DNA from: Paenibacillus polysaccharolyticus
GTDB lineage: Bacteria > Bacillota > Bacilli > Paenibacillales > Paenibacillaceae
Direction of reading: 5' to 3'
NCBI RefSeq assembly: GCF_900102085.1
Contig: NZ_FMVM01000002.1
Span: 1-64,000, forward strand
DNA: 64,000 nucleotides
The notes beneath the pieces were generated by a model. It ran no database searches. It saw only the letters and a program-made list of their open reading frames with translations, and was not told where the DNA came from. Both the position numbers and the translations under genes were made by a program. This document shows positions 33,690-42,468 of this stretch, one piece after another. How positions within the stretch are numbered: the stretch's first letter is position 1; every line of letters begins with the position of its first letter.

Positions 33690-35237
33690 ATGACATTTCA
33701 GGAATTAAATATTATCCCTCCGATTTTGGAAGGATTGAAAAAAGCAAATTACAGTAAACCTACTCCGATTCAGGAGCAATCCATACCTGCCGTGCTTGCG
33801 GGCAGAGATTTACTTGGTTGTGCGCAGACGGGAACAGGTAAGACAGCGGCATTTTCGGTGCCCATTATCCAGTTGTTGAGTCAAGGCAGCAAGCAGAAAC
33901 AAGGGTCTCCCGGTAAACAGTCAGATCAAAAAGTAAGATCCGTCCGCGCGATTCGCTCACTGATCTTGTCCCCAACAAGGGAGCTAGCCATTCAAATATC
34001 CGATAATATTAAAATGTACAGCAGATACACCGACATTCGCTCTGTGGCAATTGTCGGGGGCGTATCTCAAAGAGTACAAGAACGCGCGTTGCAACAAGGA
34101 GCAGACATCATCATTGCTACACCTGGACGCCTGATGGATCTGGTGAATCAGAAGCAGATTGATCTGAGCAAAGTAGAGATTCTTGTACTCGATGAAGCTG
34201 ACCGTATGCTCGATATGGGTTTTATTCACGATGTGAAGCGCATCATCGCCAAGATGCCGAACAAAAAACAGACTTTATTCTTCTCAGCAACCATGCCGCC
34301 AGAGATTGTGAAGATGGTGCAAACACTATTGGTGAACCCTGTGAAAGTGGAGATTACCCCGGTATCATCAACGGTAGATCGTATTCAACAGTCTGTATAT
34401 TTGCTGGAGCAAGGCAAGAAACAGAACATGTTAAATCATATTTTGCAAGATAAATCGATTGCTACTGCACTGGTATTCACTCGGACCAAACGCGGAGCAG
34501 ATCGGGTCACGCGAGATTTGGCCAAAATTAATGTAACGGCGCAAGCGATTCACGGCAACAAGTCACAGAACGAACGCCAACGGGCGCTGAATAATTTTAA
34601 AAGTGGTGTAACTCGTGTGTTGGTCGCAACTGATATTGCCGCGAGAGGTATCGACGTGGAGGAGTTGACTCATGTCATCAACTTCAATCTGCCGAACATC
34701 CCTGAGACGTATGTCCACCGTATTGGACGGACAGGCCGAGCTGGGAAAAGCGGGATGGCGATCTCGTTCTGTGAGAAGGATGAACTTCCTTTCCTGAAAG
34801 ACATTGAGAAAGTTATCAAAAAATCGATTCCCGAAGTGAAGGATCATCCTTACCCGATGACGAACATGCCTGTGTTTGTACCAATGAATCAAACGAATCA
34901 AGGTAAACGGACAAAACCAAGTTCCAGAACAGCGGATAGTAGATCTGGATTTAATCGCGCTACTGCGGATAAACCGGCGAAATCCAAAGCCAATCCGGCG
35001 CGAAAGCCAAAGTCCGAATGGTTTACCAAACGAGACAAAGCAGCATCCGGCGGTAGAAGCGAAGAGCGTAGCTCGAATGGTTCACGTTCCGGACGTAGCG
35101 ACAACCCTCAAGCCAAAGTTAAGGGTGCATCGTCATCTGAGAGAGTGCGTAAAGCAGATCATAGTCAAACTGGTAGCCGTTCTACGTATCAGAGCCAACA
35201 GCGTCGTAGTAAAACGCGCAATGATAAAGTTAATTAA
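33690..35237 (+). CDS. DEAD-box RNA helicase
   Basis: 515 aa. All helicase motifs are present: Q motif PTPIQEQSIP, motif I AQTGTGKT (K51), Ia PTRELAIQ, II DEAD, III SAT, V ATDIAARGID, VI HRIGRTGRAGKSG. The last 110 residues are basic, Ser/Arg/Lys-rich and disordered, which is usual for RNA-binding tails of CshA/RhlE-type helicases. ATG 33690 has AAGGAG 6 nt upstream; an ATG at 33666 is unlikely. It would remodel RNA in ribosome assembly or mRNA decay, often at low temperature. Followed by a terminator. Confidence 0.92.
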   Translation: MTFQELNIIPPILEGLKKANYSKPTPIQEQSIPAVLAGRDLLGCAQTGTGKTAAFSVPIIQLLSQGSKQKQGSPGKQSDQKVRSVRAIRSLILSPTRELAIQISDNIKMYSRYTDIRSVAIVGGVSQRVQERALQQGADIIIATPGRLMDLVNQKQIDLSKVEILVLDEADRMLDMGFIHDVKRIIAKMPNKKQTLFFSATMPPEIVKMVQTLLVNPVKVEITPVSSTVDRIQQSVYLLEQGKKQNMLNHILQDKSIATALVFTRTKRGADRVTRDLAKINVTAQAIHGNKSQNERQRALNNFKSGVTRVLVATDIAARGIDVEELTHVINFNLPNIPETYVHRIGRTGRAGKSGMAISFCEKDELPFLKDIEKVIKKSIPEVKDHPYPMTNMPVFVPMNQTNQGKRTKPSSRTADSRSGFNRATADKPAKSKANPARKPKSEWFTKRDKAASGGRSEERSSNGSRSGRSDNPQAKVKGASSSERVRKADHSQTGSRSTYQSQQRRSKTRNDKVN

Positions 35238-35250
35238 CATACTAGGAACG

Positions 35251-35286
35251 AAGCCTTCTCCGATCTATTGGAGGAGGTTTTCTTTG
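35251..35286 (+). terminator. Terminator after DEAD-box helicase
   Basis: AAGCCTTCTCC pairs with GGAGGAGGTTTT (including G-T pairs), 8-nt loop, T-rich end. Confidence 0.7.
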
Positions 35287-35343
35287 TGTAAGGCTTCGAT
35301 TAAAATGGAAGATAAACGAGTTCAGTTTAGAGGGGGAAATGTT

Positions 35344-35697
35344 GTGACTAATAGTATTATAAATTATTGTCTTGGCAAAAAAGGTGCTGTGAAGGAATTT
35401 CCATTCGGGCCTGAAGCGGCAGTGATTAAGGTAGCCGATAAAATGTTTGCACTTCTGTTTGAAGGCAATGGAGAGAACAGTCGTTTGAATCTGAAATGTG
35501 ATCCGATCATTGCGGAGAACCTGAGAGAGCAGCATGAGGCTGTTATTCCCGGTTACCACATGAATAAAAAGCACTGGAATACCGTTAAACTGGATGGTTC
35601 CCTACCGAATGAGGACATATATGCCATGATTGATCACTCCTATGACTTGATCGTGCAGAAGCTTCCAAAGAGGATTCAGGAGACACTGAGCGAATAG
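35344..35697 (+). CDS. MmcQ/YjbR family protein
   Basis: 117 aa. MTNSIINYCLGKKGAVKEFPFG, then VIKVADKMFALLFEG and GYHMNKKHWNTVKLDGSLPNEDIYAMIDHSYDLIVQKLP match the MmcQ/YjbR (DUF419) family, a small CyaY-like fold that may bind DNA. GTG 35344 is taken as start, with GAGGGGG 9 nt upstream; the family normally begins a few residues before this IxYCL motif. The frame reaches back to 35077, but that part overlaps the helicase gene and its terminator. Confidence 0.82.
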   Translation: MTNSIINYCLGKKGAVKEFPFGPEAAVIKVADKMFALLFEGNGENSRLNLKCDPIIAENLREQHEAVIPGYHMNKKHWNTVKLDGSLPNEDIYAMIDHSYDLIVQKLPKRIQETLSE

Positions 35698-35765
35698 ATT
35701 TAATGAGACCAGATGCGGTTGTAGCAGTTTTCGGAATACACAAAGATGATGAGGAGTGGATGTGA

Positions 35766-36668
35766 ATGGATCAACAGCATCAGATCGCCATGGTTCAACA
35801 AATGCGTCAGCAAAGCTCGGGAAATGATCAGAGTCTCAAACCAAGTCTTACATATGATGTTACTGTAAAAGAATACACGATTCCTACCTCCGCCGGAGAA
35901 ACCCGGGTGTTGGTGTATGTGCCGAACCGAAAGAAGAACGAACAAGCCGTAACTTGGCCCGTGTTCTTTAACATGCATGGAGGCGGCTTTGTGCTGGGTC
36001 AGGCTGACGGGGACGACCCTTGGTGTCGTTTGATTGCAGATCGTGCAGCATGCCTCGTCGTAAACATCGATTATAAGTTAGCACCTGAACACAAATTTCC
36101 CACGGCTGTCCATGAGTGTTATGACGTCGTGAAATGGATGCATTCCAATGCAGATCAGTTCTCCGCTAATGCAGCTATGTTTGCTATTGGTGGTCATAGT
36201 GCGGGAGGCAATCTGGCAGCATCGGTATGTTTGCTGAATAGGGAACGTGGGGGCGAATTACCAATACTGCTCCAAATTATTGATTATGCTGTGCTGGACG
36301 TGGCTACAGAACCCGGGGAGAAACCTGACTTTCCGGAAGCTATCCCAGCCCATGTGGCTAGAACGTTTAATGCAATGTATTTATCAAAACCAGAGGATGC
36401 TTCGAACCCCTTAGCTTCTCCGTTGCTTGCCGAATCACTCTCTAATTTGCCTGAGGCTCTGATTATTACTGCGGAGAGAGATTCTCTAGCTGAAGAAGCG
36501 CGTGCATATGCCGCGAAGCTGGAAGCAGACGGTGTAAAGGTGACCCACAAAGAGTACGCAGGGGCAGTGCACGGTTTTACACATCATGGCAATGTTGAAA
36601 TGGCTGAAGATGCTTGGTATTTGATGAGTGACAAGTTGAGGAACGTTTTTAGCCGCGCAGAAGTTTGA
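35766..36668 (+). CDS. Alpha/beta hydrolase, HSL-type esterase
   Basis: 300 aa. Hormone-sensitive-lipase family: oxyanion motif HGGGF (H71), nucleophile S145 in GGHSAGGN, Asp in TAERDSLAEE and catalytic His in VHGFTHHG. The cap is short. No signal peptide, so it should be a cytoplasmic carboxylesterase for small acyl esters. ATG 35766 has GAGGAG some 10 nt upstream. Single gene with its own terminator. Confidence 0.88.
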   Translation: MDQQHQIAMVQQMRQQSSGNDQSLKPSLTYDVTVKEYTIPTSAGETRVLVYVPNRKKNEQAVTWPVFFNMHGGGFVLGQADGDDPWCRLIADRAACLVVNIDYKLAPEHKFPTAVHECYDVVKWMHSNADQFSANAAMFAIGGHSAGGNLAASVCLLNRERGGELPILLQIIDYAVLDVATEPGEKPDFPEAIPAHVARTFNAMYLSKPEDASNPLASPLLAESLSNLPEALIITAERDSLAEEARAYAAKLEADGVKVTHKEYAGAVHGFTHHGNVEMAEDAWYLMSDKLRNVFSRAEV

Positions 36669-36687
36669 TATAGAACGATGACGTTGA

Positions 36688-36711
36688 AGCCGCCTATGGG
36701 CGGCTTTTTTG
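36688..36711 (+). terminator. Terminator after esterase
   Basis: AAGCCGCC-TAT-GGGCGGCTT followed by T. The same GCCGCC/GGCGGC design recurs at 41247 and 63372. Confidence 0.88.
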
Positions 36712-36852
36712 TGTGAAGTTATAAAGTTCGTCAAACGGGGCTTCTGAGTATGTCATCATCTTAATAAAATATATAATTGGGGATTACAACTTTTTCATAA
36801 AGGGTAAGAGGTGTTAATTGCAGGTAATCATAACCAAAATCAGGAGGTTCAT

Positions 36853-38010
36853 ATGAATCTAAATAATCCTTCGAGTGATATCGCCATTCTTGGCATGGGA
36901 ACGGCTCTCCCTGTACACAAGGTAGCTCAGCCGTACATTGCGGAGCTTATCGCTTCTTCACTGCTTGATCGACCGGATTTGGCGAGGTTCGCCAAGCGTA
37001 TTTTCAAATCTTGTGGTGTAGAGACACGGTATACCGTGGAGCCGAGTTATCTTGGCACATTGGAAGAATGCCGTTATATCCCCTTAGGTGAACAGACAGA
37101 TATTCCAACGACAAGGGAACGCATGGATACATACCAGCGGGAGGCGCTCCCTCTGGCGATTAGGGCAACGCAAGAAGCGATGCAAGACGCACAGATCTCT
37201 CCCGAAGCGATAACTCACATAATAACGGTCAGCTGCACCGGGCAGTATCTGCCAGGACTTGATGTGCAATTAATCCAACACTTTGGACTTTCTGCTCGGG
37301 TGAACCGATTACCACTTATTTTCCAGGGCTGTGCAGCAGGATTAAAAGCAATCCAGATGGCTCGTGACGTCGTACAGGGTGCTCTAGGCTCGCAAGTGTT
37401 GGTTGTTTGCGTGGAATTATGCACGCTTCATTTCCAGCCGGTGCAAGATCGGGAGGCACTATTTGCTGCGTCGTTCTTTGGAGATGCCGCTTCTGCATCC
37501 ATCGTGGGTACGCCAGAAGCGCAGCACAGAGACTACCTGAGTCTGGGAACCGGCTATTCGGTGTTGCTACCGGATTCGGCGGAGGACATGACGTGGAAAG
37601 TGGCCGATTACGGATATGATTTGCATCTGTCGCCACGCATTCCGAAGTTACTTGGCAATCATTTGCAAGAAGAACTGAGTCTTTTGCTGCAAAGTGAACA
37701 GCTCCCCGAACTATGGGCAATACATCCGGGCGGACGAGGAATCGTAGATTCTGTTCAGGAAGTGATGAATTTGAAGTCGGAGCAGACGAAGTACAGTCGG
37801 GATGTTTTGAGAGATTACGGCAACTTGTCTTCGAATACGATCTTGTTTGTACTGCAAGCGATGCGCATGGATATGAAAAAGCAGGAACAATCATCGACGG
37901 AAGGCGTAGCTATGGCTTTTGGTCCCGGACTTACTGCAGAATTAATGAAATTCACGTATGTTCCGGCGTTAACATCGGTCATGGAGGAGCAGGATCATGT
38001 CCTTCTTTAG
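36853..38010 (+). CDS. Type III polyketide synthase
   Basis: 385 aa. Chalcone/stilbene synthase superfamily with the full catalytic triad: C160 in FQGCAAGL, H291 in AIHPGGRGI and N324 in GNLSS. The GFGPG-like loop near the C-terminus reads AFGPGLT. AGGAGG lies upstream of ATG 36853. Bacterial members use fatty acyl-CoA starters and malonyl-CoA to make alkylpyrones or alkylresorcinols (for example B. subtilis BpsA, Streptomyces SrsA). It is the first gene of a three-gene operon with overlapping ends. The starter unit cannot be told from sequence. Confidence 0.92.
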   Translation: MNLNNPSSDIAILGMGTALPVHKVAQPYIAELIASSLLDRPDLARFAKRIFKSCGVETRYTVEPSYLGTLEECRYIPLGEQTDIPTTRERMDTYQREALPLAIRATQEAMQDAQISPEAITHIITVSCTGQYLPGLDVQLIQHFGLSARVNRLPLIFQGCAAGLKAIQMARDVVQGALGSQVLVVCVELCTLHFQPVQDREALFAASFFGDAASASIVGTPEAQHRDYLSLGTGYSVLLPDSAEDMTWKVADYGYDLHLSPRIPKLLGNHLQEELSLLLQSEQLPELWAIHPGGRGIVDSVQEVMNLKSEQTKYSRDVLRDYGNLSSNTILFVLQAMRMDMKKQEQSSTEGVAMAFGPGLTAELMKFTYVPALTSVMEEQDHVLL

Positions 38011-38725
38011 AAGATTAAGCAGTCGTGCCAGAGAAGACGAACTGATGGATGACTTTTCGATGGGTGGAGAAGAACTGCGTGAAGCGTTGCGACATTTACG
38101 GCGGTTGAACAAAATATTTGCTGCTCCGGGTCCCACCGTGTCCGGTGTGGAGAAGTTATGGAAATCCGTCGGTAAGCCGGATAACCTAACACTGCTGGAC
38201 GTTGGTGCGGGCTCAGGCGATGTGAATCAGAAGCTATTACATTGGGCGAAAAAACAAGGGATAGATATGCAAATTACGCTAGTGGATCTGACCGAAGAGG
38301 CTTGTGAAGAAGCAAGACAGTTGTTTCAGAGCGAGCCTCGTGTTCGAGTACAGCGTGCCGATCTAACAGCGTTGCCTGATGATTCAGCCGATATTGTTAC
38401 AGGCTCACAGTTCATTCACCATTTCGAAGGAGAACAGCTTGTGGACATGGTTGGTCATATGCTTCGTGCTTCGAGATATGGCGTGGTTATCAACGATATT
38501 CACCGTCATCCGGTGTCTTATAAAGCGGTATGGATTACAACAAGACTTATCTCGCGTAACCGTTATATTCGTCATGACGGACCGTTGTCGGTAGCCAAGG
38601 GATTTACAGATCAGGATTGGCAGGAACTCAAGCAGCGGTTGAACCATGACACGATGACCTATGAGTGGAAACCGTTATTCCGATATTCTGTGGTGATTCC
38701 GCGAAAGGGAGGCCTCGTAACATGA
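37997..38725 (+). CDS. SAM-dependent methyltransferase of the PKS operon
   Basis: 242 aa. Rossmann class I enzyme: LLDVGAGSGDVNQKLLHWA (motif I), ITLVDLTEEAC, ADLTALPDDSADIVTGSQFIHHF, MLRASRYGVVINDIHRHPVSY. The gene starts 14 bp inside the end of the PKS gene and overlaps the oxidoreductase by 4 bp. This strongly suggests that it methylates the PKS product or a later intermediate. It is soluble and not of the membrane ICMT type (YpbQ/SrsB) that accompanies some related PKS genes. Confidence 0.88.
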   Translation: MSFFRRLSSRAREDELMDDFSMGGEELREALRHLRRLNKIFAAPGPTVSGVEKLWKSVGKPDNLTLLDVGAGSGDVNQKLLHWAKKQGIDMQITLVDLTEEACEEARQLFQSEPRVRVQRADLTALPDDSADIVTGSQFIHHFEGEQLVDMVGHMLRASRYGVVINDIHRHPVSYKAVWITTRLISRNRYIRHDGPLSVAKGFTDQDWQELKQRLNHDTMTYEWKPLFRYSVVIPRKGGLVT

Positions 38726-39861
38726 TGAAATCAACCGATGTAATCATTGTTGGAGCTGGCATTGCGGGCAGTAGTTGTGCGATCGAACTGGCCAGGCAAG
38801 GTCATCGAACGTTGTTACTCGATCGGCAACAGTTTCCCAGACATAAAACATGTGGGGAGTTCATGTCACCTGAAACAAAGGAGATGCTGGAGCGTCTTGG
38901 CATTCATCTGTTGAATCAGGAGAAGAGCCCCAGCAGTATGGATCATGCTCGAATTACGATGCCGGATGGTGGTGAGATTGAAGCACCTTTGCCTGGATTC
39001 GCCTATGGAATAAGCCGATATGAGCTGGATCAACTACTGCATCAGCAGGCATATACCGCCGGGGCCGAAATTTTAACGAAAGTGAATATTGCTTCGATCC
39101 GGCAACTTGAAAATCAGAGTTATGAAGTCGAGGTGAAGCAGGGCAATGAACGGAGATGTTATCAAGCCAAGGCGGTTATCGGGGCATATGGCAGCAAAAA
39201 GTTGAGAGGAACAAGTAGGAAAGAAGGAGTTCGGGACGAGACGATATATGTCGGTGTCAAATCTCATTACAAAGGTATTAACATACCGGCGAGGGTAGAA
39301 TTATATTTTTGTGATGGTGGTTATGTGGGCATATCTCCGATTGAAAACGACACGGTTAATGTTGCCGCATTGTTAACACTTGATTCTGTACAGGGGAGCG
39401 GCAAGTCCGTAACAGAGATTTTGCAGGCAGCCGCGATGACGAATTCAAATCTGGCGGCTCGTTTAGCAGAAGGGGAGGCCATTCAGGGAACCCAAGTGTC
39501 TGTTGCGCCTTTGCAACTGTCTAATGTCCCGGAACCGTGGTCCGATTATCCGCATATTGGGGATACGATGATGGTCATTCCACCTCTGTGCGGAGACGGA
39601 ATGTCCATTGCCCTTCGTTCCTCGATCGTATGCGCGCGGTGGACAGATGCATACCTTAAGGACGAAATCGACTATACCAGATGGCAAAGCGAGTATACTC
39701 TGGAAGCGAATCGGGAGTTCGCCCCATTGCTTCGAAGAGCCAGAATGATTCAGAATCTTGCCTTTGCAAAAACCAACCGCTTTTATCCTGCTCTAGCTCG
39801 AATGTTTCCTGGGCTTGCGACCTACGTTGTAAAAGCGACGAGACTGTCTGAGATGAAATAA
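38722..39861 (+). CDS. FAD-dependent oxidoreductase of the PKS operon
   Basis: 379 aa. N-terminal FAD motif STDVIIVGAGIAGSSCAIELARQGHRTLLLDR, the RHKTCGEFMSP segment and the distal MMVIPPLCGDGMSIALRSS motif (DG box) put it in the geranylgeranyl reductase / aromatic hydroxylase (FAD_binding_3) group. It starts at ATG 38722, overlapping the methyltransferase stop; the longer frame from 38665 lacks a ribosome site. Likely hydroxylates or reduces the polyketide product, comparable in role to SrsC (inference). The operon ends in a terminator that overlaps its stop codon. Confidence 0.87.
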   Translation: MMKSTDVIIVGAGIAGSSCAIELARQGHRTLLLDRQQFPRHKTCGEFMSPETKEMLERLGIHLLNQEKSPSSMDHARITMPDGGEIEAPLPGFAYGISRYELDQLLHQQAYTAGAEILTKVNIASIRQLENQSYEVEVKQGNERRCYQAKAVIGAYGSKKLRGTSRKEGVRDETIYVGVKSHYKGINIPARVELYFCDGGYVGISPIENDTVNVAALLTLDSVQGSGKSVTEILQAAAMTNSNLAARLAEGEAIQGTQVSVAPLQLSNVPEPWSDYPHIGDTMMVIPPLCGDGMSIALRSSIVCARWTDAYLKDEIDYTRWQSEYTLEANREFAPLLRRARMIQNLAFAKTNRFYPALARMFPGLATYVVKATRLSEMK

Positions 39862-39881
39862 GCTGCCGAGAGCAGCTTTTT
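39860..39881 (+). terminator. Terminator of the PKS operon
   Basis: AAGCTGC-CGAGA-GCAGCTT followed by TTT. Begins within the stop codon of the oxidoreductase. Confidence 0.85.
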
Positions 39882-39946
39882 GTCGTTACTACAGGTATTC
39901 GGAACAAGGATTCACAACATTTTGTATGAAAAAGGAGCAGGACTCT

Positions 39947-39995
39947 TTGGCAAATTGAAAAATGCTCGTATAATAGAGTCTAATGTATCATTAGA
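39947..39995 (+). promoter_or_regulatory. Promoter and palindrome before the aminotransferase
   Basis: TTGGCA (39947-39952), 16 bp, TATAAT (39969-39974). Just downstream lies a perfect palindrome TCTAATG-TAT-CATTAGA (39979-39995), over the expected transcription start. This suggests a repressor site. The cognate regulator is not obvious; the tetR remnant downstream is one candidate. Confidence 0.55.
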
Positions 39996-40039
39996 GCTAG
40001 AACTCAGATCGATTAGATGCCGAGAGGATGTTAGTAAAG

Positions 40040-41227
40040 ATGAATTATACCTTTTCCAACCGGATTGCATCACTGCAACCGTCCATTATTCGTGAGATTT
40101 TGAAAGCTTCTTCAGGTCAAAATGTAATCCCATTCTCAGCGGGCAACCCTGCGCCAGAAACGTTCCCGATTGAAGCGATTCGTACCTTCACCCAGTCGAT
40201 TCTGGAACAAGACCCGGTTACAGCGCTGCAATATGGCATTACGGAAGGATACGTACCGCTTCGTGCAGCACTCCAGCAACACCTGGAACAGAATTTCAAC
40301 ACAGGTAAGCCGTCCGACCAACTTTTTATCGTGTCAGGGGCACAACAGGGGATTGAGCTTGCGTGTAAAGTGCTGTGTAACGAAGGCGATACGATTATCT
40401 GCGAAAGTCCCAGCTTTATCGGTTCTCTGAATTCCTTCCGTGCTTCCGGTGCGAAGCTGGCAGGGGTTCCGATGGAGACGGACGGGATGGACATTGATAA
40501 ACTGGAGCATGCGCTGCAAACCGAGCCGAATGTTAAGATGATCTATGTTATTCCTAGTTTCCAAAATCCTACAGGTGTAACCACCAGTCTGGAGAAGCGC
40601 CAAGCGATCTATGCACTGGCTAAGAAATATGGTGTTATGATTCTGGAGGATAATCCATACGGGGAGCTTCGATTTAAGGGTGAGGATGTGCCAACGATTA
40701 AGTCTATGGACGAAGACGGCTTGGTCATCTATGTCGGATCGTTCTCCAAAATTCTGTCGGCCGGACTGCGAGTAGGCTTTGTACAGGCTCCGCATGAAGT
40801 CGTGGAGAAGATGGTTGTAGCCAAGCAGGGAGAAGACGTACATACAGCGATGCTTCCGCAGATTCTGGCTCATCGTTTTATGACGGAGTATGATTATGCA
40901 GGGCATATCAATCTTATTCGTGATGTCTACCTCCGAAAGGCTACACTGATGATGGACAAGCTACAAGAGCATCTAGGCGATGCTGTGACCTATACTCGCC
41001 CAGATGGCGGACTATTCCTATGGTGTGATCTGCCTGCTCATGTACCGATGGTGGATTATGCCAAAACTGCTGCTGCGCAAGGTGTAGCTGTAGTACCAGG
41101 AAATGCGTTCCTCGTGAATGAGCAAGATCCGTGCAATGCCATTCGATTGAATTTCTCAACACCGTCAGACGAGCAAATTGCCAAAGGTGTGGAGATCCTT
41201 GGACAAGTGTTAAGGAACTCGTTCTAG
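40040..41227 (+). CDS. PLP-dependent aminotransferase, 2-aminoadipate/MocR-like class I
   Basis: 395 aa. Fold type I, class I/II: NVIPFSAGNPAPETFP, ALQYGITEGYVPLRAAL, VSGAQQGIEL, IPSFQNPTGVT, LEDNPYGELRF and K237 in VGSFSKILSAGLRVGF. These are typical of the LysN/2-aminoadipate transaminase and YdcR-like group without the GntR domain. ATG 40040 begins the conserved MNYTFSNRI; ATG 40028 directly abuts the GAGAGG site. Role probably in amino-acid transamination with 2-oxoglutarate. Own promoter, palindrome and terminator. Confidence 0.88.
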   Translation: MNYTFSNRIASLQPSIIREILKASSGQNVIPFSAGNPAPETFPIEAIRTFTQSILEQDPVTALQYGITEGYVPLRAALQQHLEQNFNTGKPSDQLFIVSGAQQGIELACKVLCNEGDTIICESPSFIGSLNSFRASGAKLAGVPMETDGMDIDKLEHALQTEPNVKMIYVIPSFQNPTGVTTSLEKRQAIYALAKKYGVMILEDNPYGELRFKGEDVPTIKSMDEDGLVIYVGSFSKILSAGLRVGFVQAPHEVVEKMVVAKQGEDVHTAMLPQILAHRFMTEYDYAGHINLIRDVYLRKATLMMDKLQEHLGDAVTYTRPDGGLFLWCDLPAHVPMVDYAKTAAAQGVAVVPGNAFLVNEQDPCNAIRLNFSTPSDEQIAKGVEILGQVLRNSF

Positions 41228-41246
41228 TAAAAAAAAAATCATGACG

Positions 41247-41269
41247 AAGCCGCCCATGGGCGGCTTTTT
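41247..41269 (+). terminator. Terminator after the aminotransferase
   Basis: Nine-bp stem AAGCCGCCC / GGGCGGCTT with a tight loop, followed by T. Run of ten A upstream (41229-41238). Confidence 0.88.
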
Positions 41270-41329
41270 GTATGATCAGATTAGCCAGTCGTTACTATAC
41301 GGTTCGCATAACAAGGGGGAAAAGAGGCT

Positions 41330-41771
41330 GTGAGTCTGGTACAGCATTTCATAACCGAATATTTATCTGCACGACAGCAAACATTAAAATCTTGTTCAAT
41401 GTTGACAGAAGTCCACGTGGCTACTATGGATGACTTATGTGCATTGACACAGATGAACAAAGGAAACTTATACCATCACTTTAAAAATAAAGAGGTACTG
41501 TTTCTCCAGCTGCTTACTCAGCATACTGAACAAATGTCACAAAAATGGCTTCGTTTGATGGAGCATACTTCGTCTCCCAGCGAACAGCTGCTTGAAATGG
41601 CTGATTTATTCGGAAGAGACTGTGAAAGTCCATTAATCCAGGCGCTTGAAGAGTCTTCCAGAACACTTTCTAGCGAATCCGTTAACTAAGCCAAATCTAA
41701 GCGGGGATGAATACGCGGCTCTGCATGTCAAAGCGGTTAAGTTGCTTTTAAAGGGAATTGCTATAGGTTGA
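41330..41771 (+). pseudogene. Frameshifted, shortened tetR-type regulator
   Basis: The frame from GTG 41330 gives 119 aa: a weak N-terminal HTH (VATMDDLCALTQMNKGNLYHHFKNKEVLFLQLL) and 60 more residues, ending at 41689. TetR proteins are normally about 190 aa. In the +1 frame, right across the stop, the reading continues as PNLSGDEYAALHVKAVKLLLKGIAIG to a TGA at 41769-41771, which looks like the usual final helix of such a regulator. So one frameshift, probably plus an internal deletion, has disrupted it. A sequencing error cannot be excluded. Confidence 0.6.
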
Positions 41772-41776
41772 CCAGG

Positions 41777-41840
41777 GAGTCGTCACTATTCGGTTGTTTG
41801 TAGGGTACAAACATTTTACCGAGTAGACGACTCTTTTTTT
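41777..41840 (+). terminator. Very long terminator hairpin
   Basis: Outer stem GAGTCGTC / GACGACTC, middle TTCGGT / ACCGAG, inner TGTTTGTA-GGG-TACAAACA, followed by seven T. A near-continuous hairpin of about 57 nt between the tetR remnant and the convergent MaoC gene. Confidence 0.85.
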
Positions 41841-41846
41841 AGCCTT

Positions 41847-42272
41847 TTAATTATCCACCAGTGCACTCAATTCTGCCCGAAATACATTCTGACCCTTTTG
41901 GTTATATGTACTGAGCAATACCGTCACCGTGCCATTCCCCGTTCTTCTCGGACGAAGTTCGGTGACTTCAGCGATAACGTGAAGTTCATCCCCTGGATAG
42001 ACAGGTTTCAAAAATTGAATATGGTTCATACCAGTGCCAGCGATAATATGCTCACCGTACACGCCAACATCGATCCATAGTCGGAACGTGACATTCAGGG
42101 TCTGCATACCCGATGCAATCAGATCTCCGAAACGTCCTTTTTTTGCTTTGTCCTCATCCAGATGCATATATTGCGGATCGTAAAGTTCGGCAAAACGAAT
42201 GATTTCCTCCCTCGTTAAGAGAACCGATCCGGTTTCGTAACGCTGTCCTAGTTTAAAATCGCTGAATTTCAT
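41847..42272 (-). CDS. MaoC-like dehydratase / hotdog-fold protein
   Basis: 141 aa. MaoC (R-hydratase-like) features: MKFSDFKLGQRYETGSVLLTREEIIRFAELYDPQYMHLDEDKAKKGRFGDLIASGMQTLN, including the hydratase-2 pattern D-PQ--H, then FLKPVYPGDELHVIAEV. Start at 42272 with GGAG 8 to 9 nt upstream; the ATG at 42293 is possible but less well placed. Likely hydrates or dehydrates an acyl thioester, or acts as a thioesterase-like hotdog. Substrate unknown. It is transcribed towards the tetR remnant. Confidence 0.83.
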   Translation of the reverse strand: MKFSDFKLGQRYETGSVLLTREEIIRFAELYDPQYMHLDEDKAKKGRFGDLIASGMQTLNVTFRLWIDVGVYGEHIIAGTGMNHIQFLKPVYPGDELHVIAEVTELRPRRTGNGTVTVLLSTYNQKGQNVFRAELSALVDN

Positions 42273-42468
42273 GTTTGACCACTCCGATTTCATTGGATTT
42301 ACTTAGCATATATTAACATGCTTATGTTCAATCTCCCTAACCATTGAGATCAGAAATTTGGATGTTTGGTCCTATTTTAGATAGAATATGAGAAACGGGG
42401 AAGTACATTCAGGCATAAGTATAGAAACATGAGGCAGATGTGTATGGAAAAAAGAGGAGGCAAATGAC

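Noticed and set aside
37316-37894. 192-codon minus-strand frame
   Set aside because: Antisense to the PKS catalytic region, no supporting signals.
40334-40906. 190-codon minus-strand frame
   Set aside because: Antisense to the PLP aminotransferase core.
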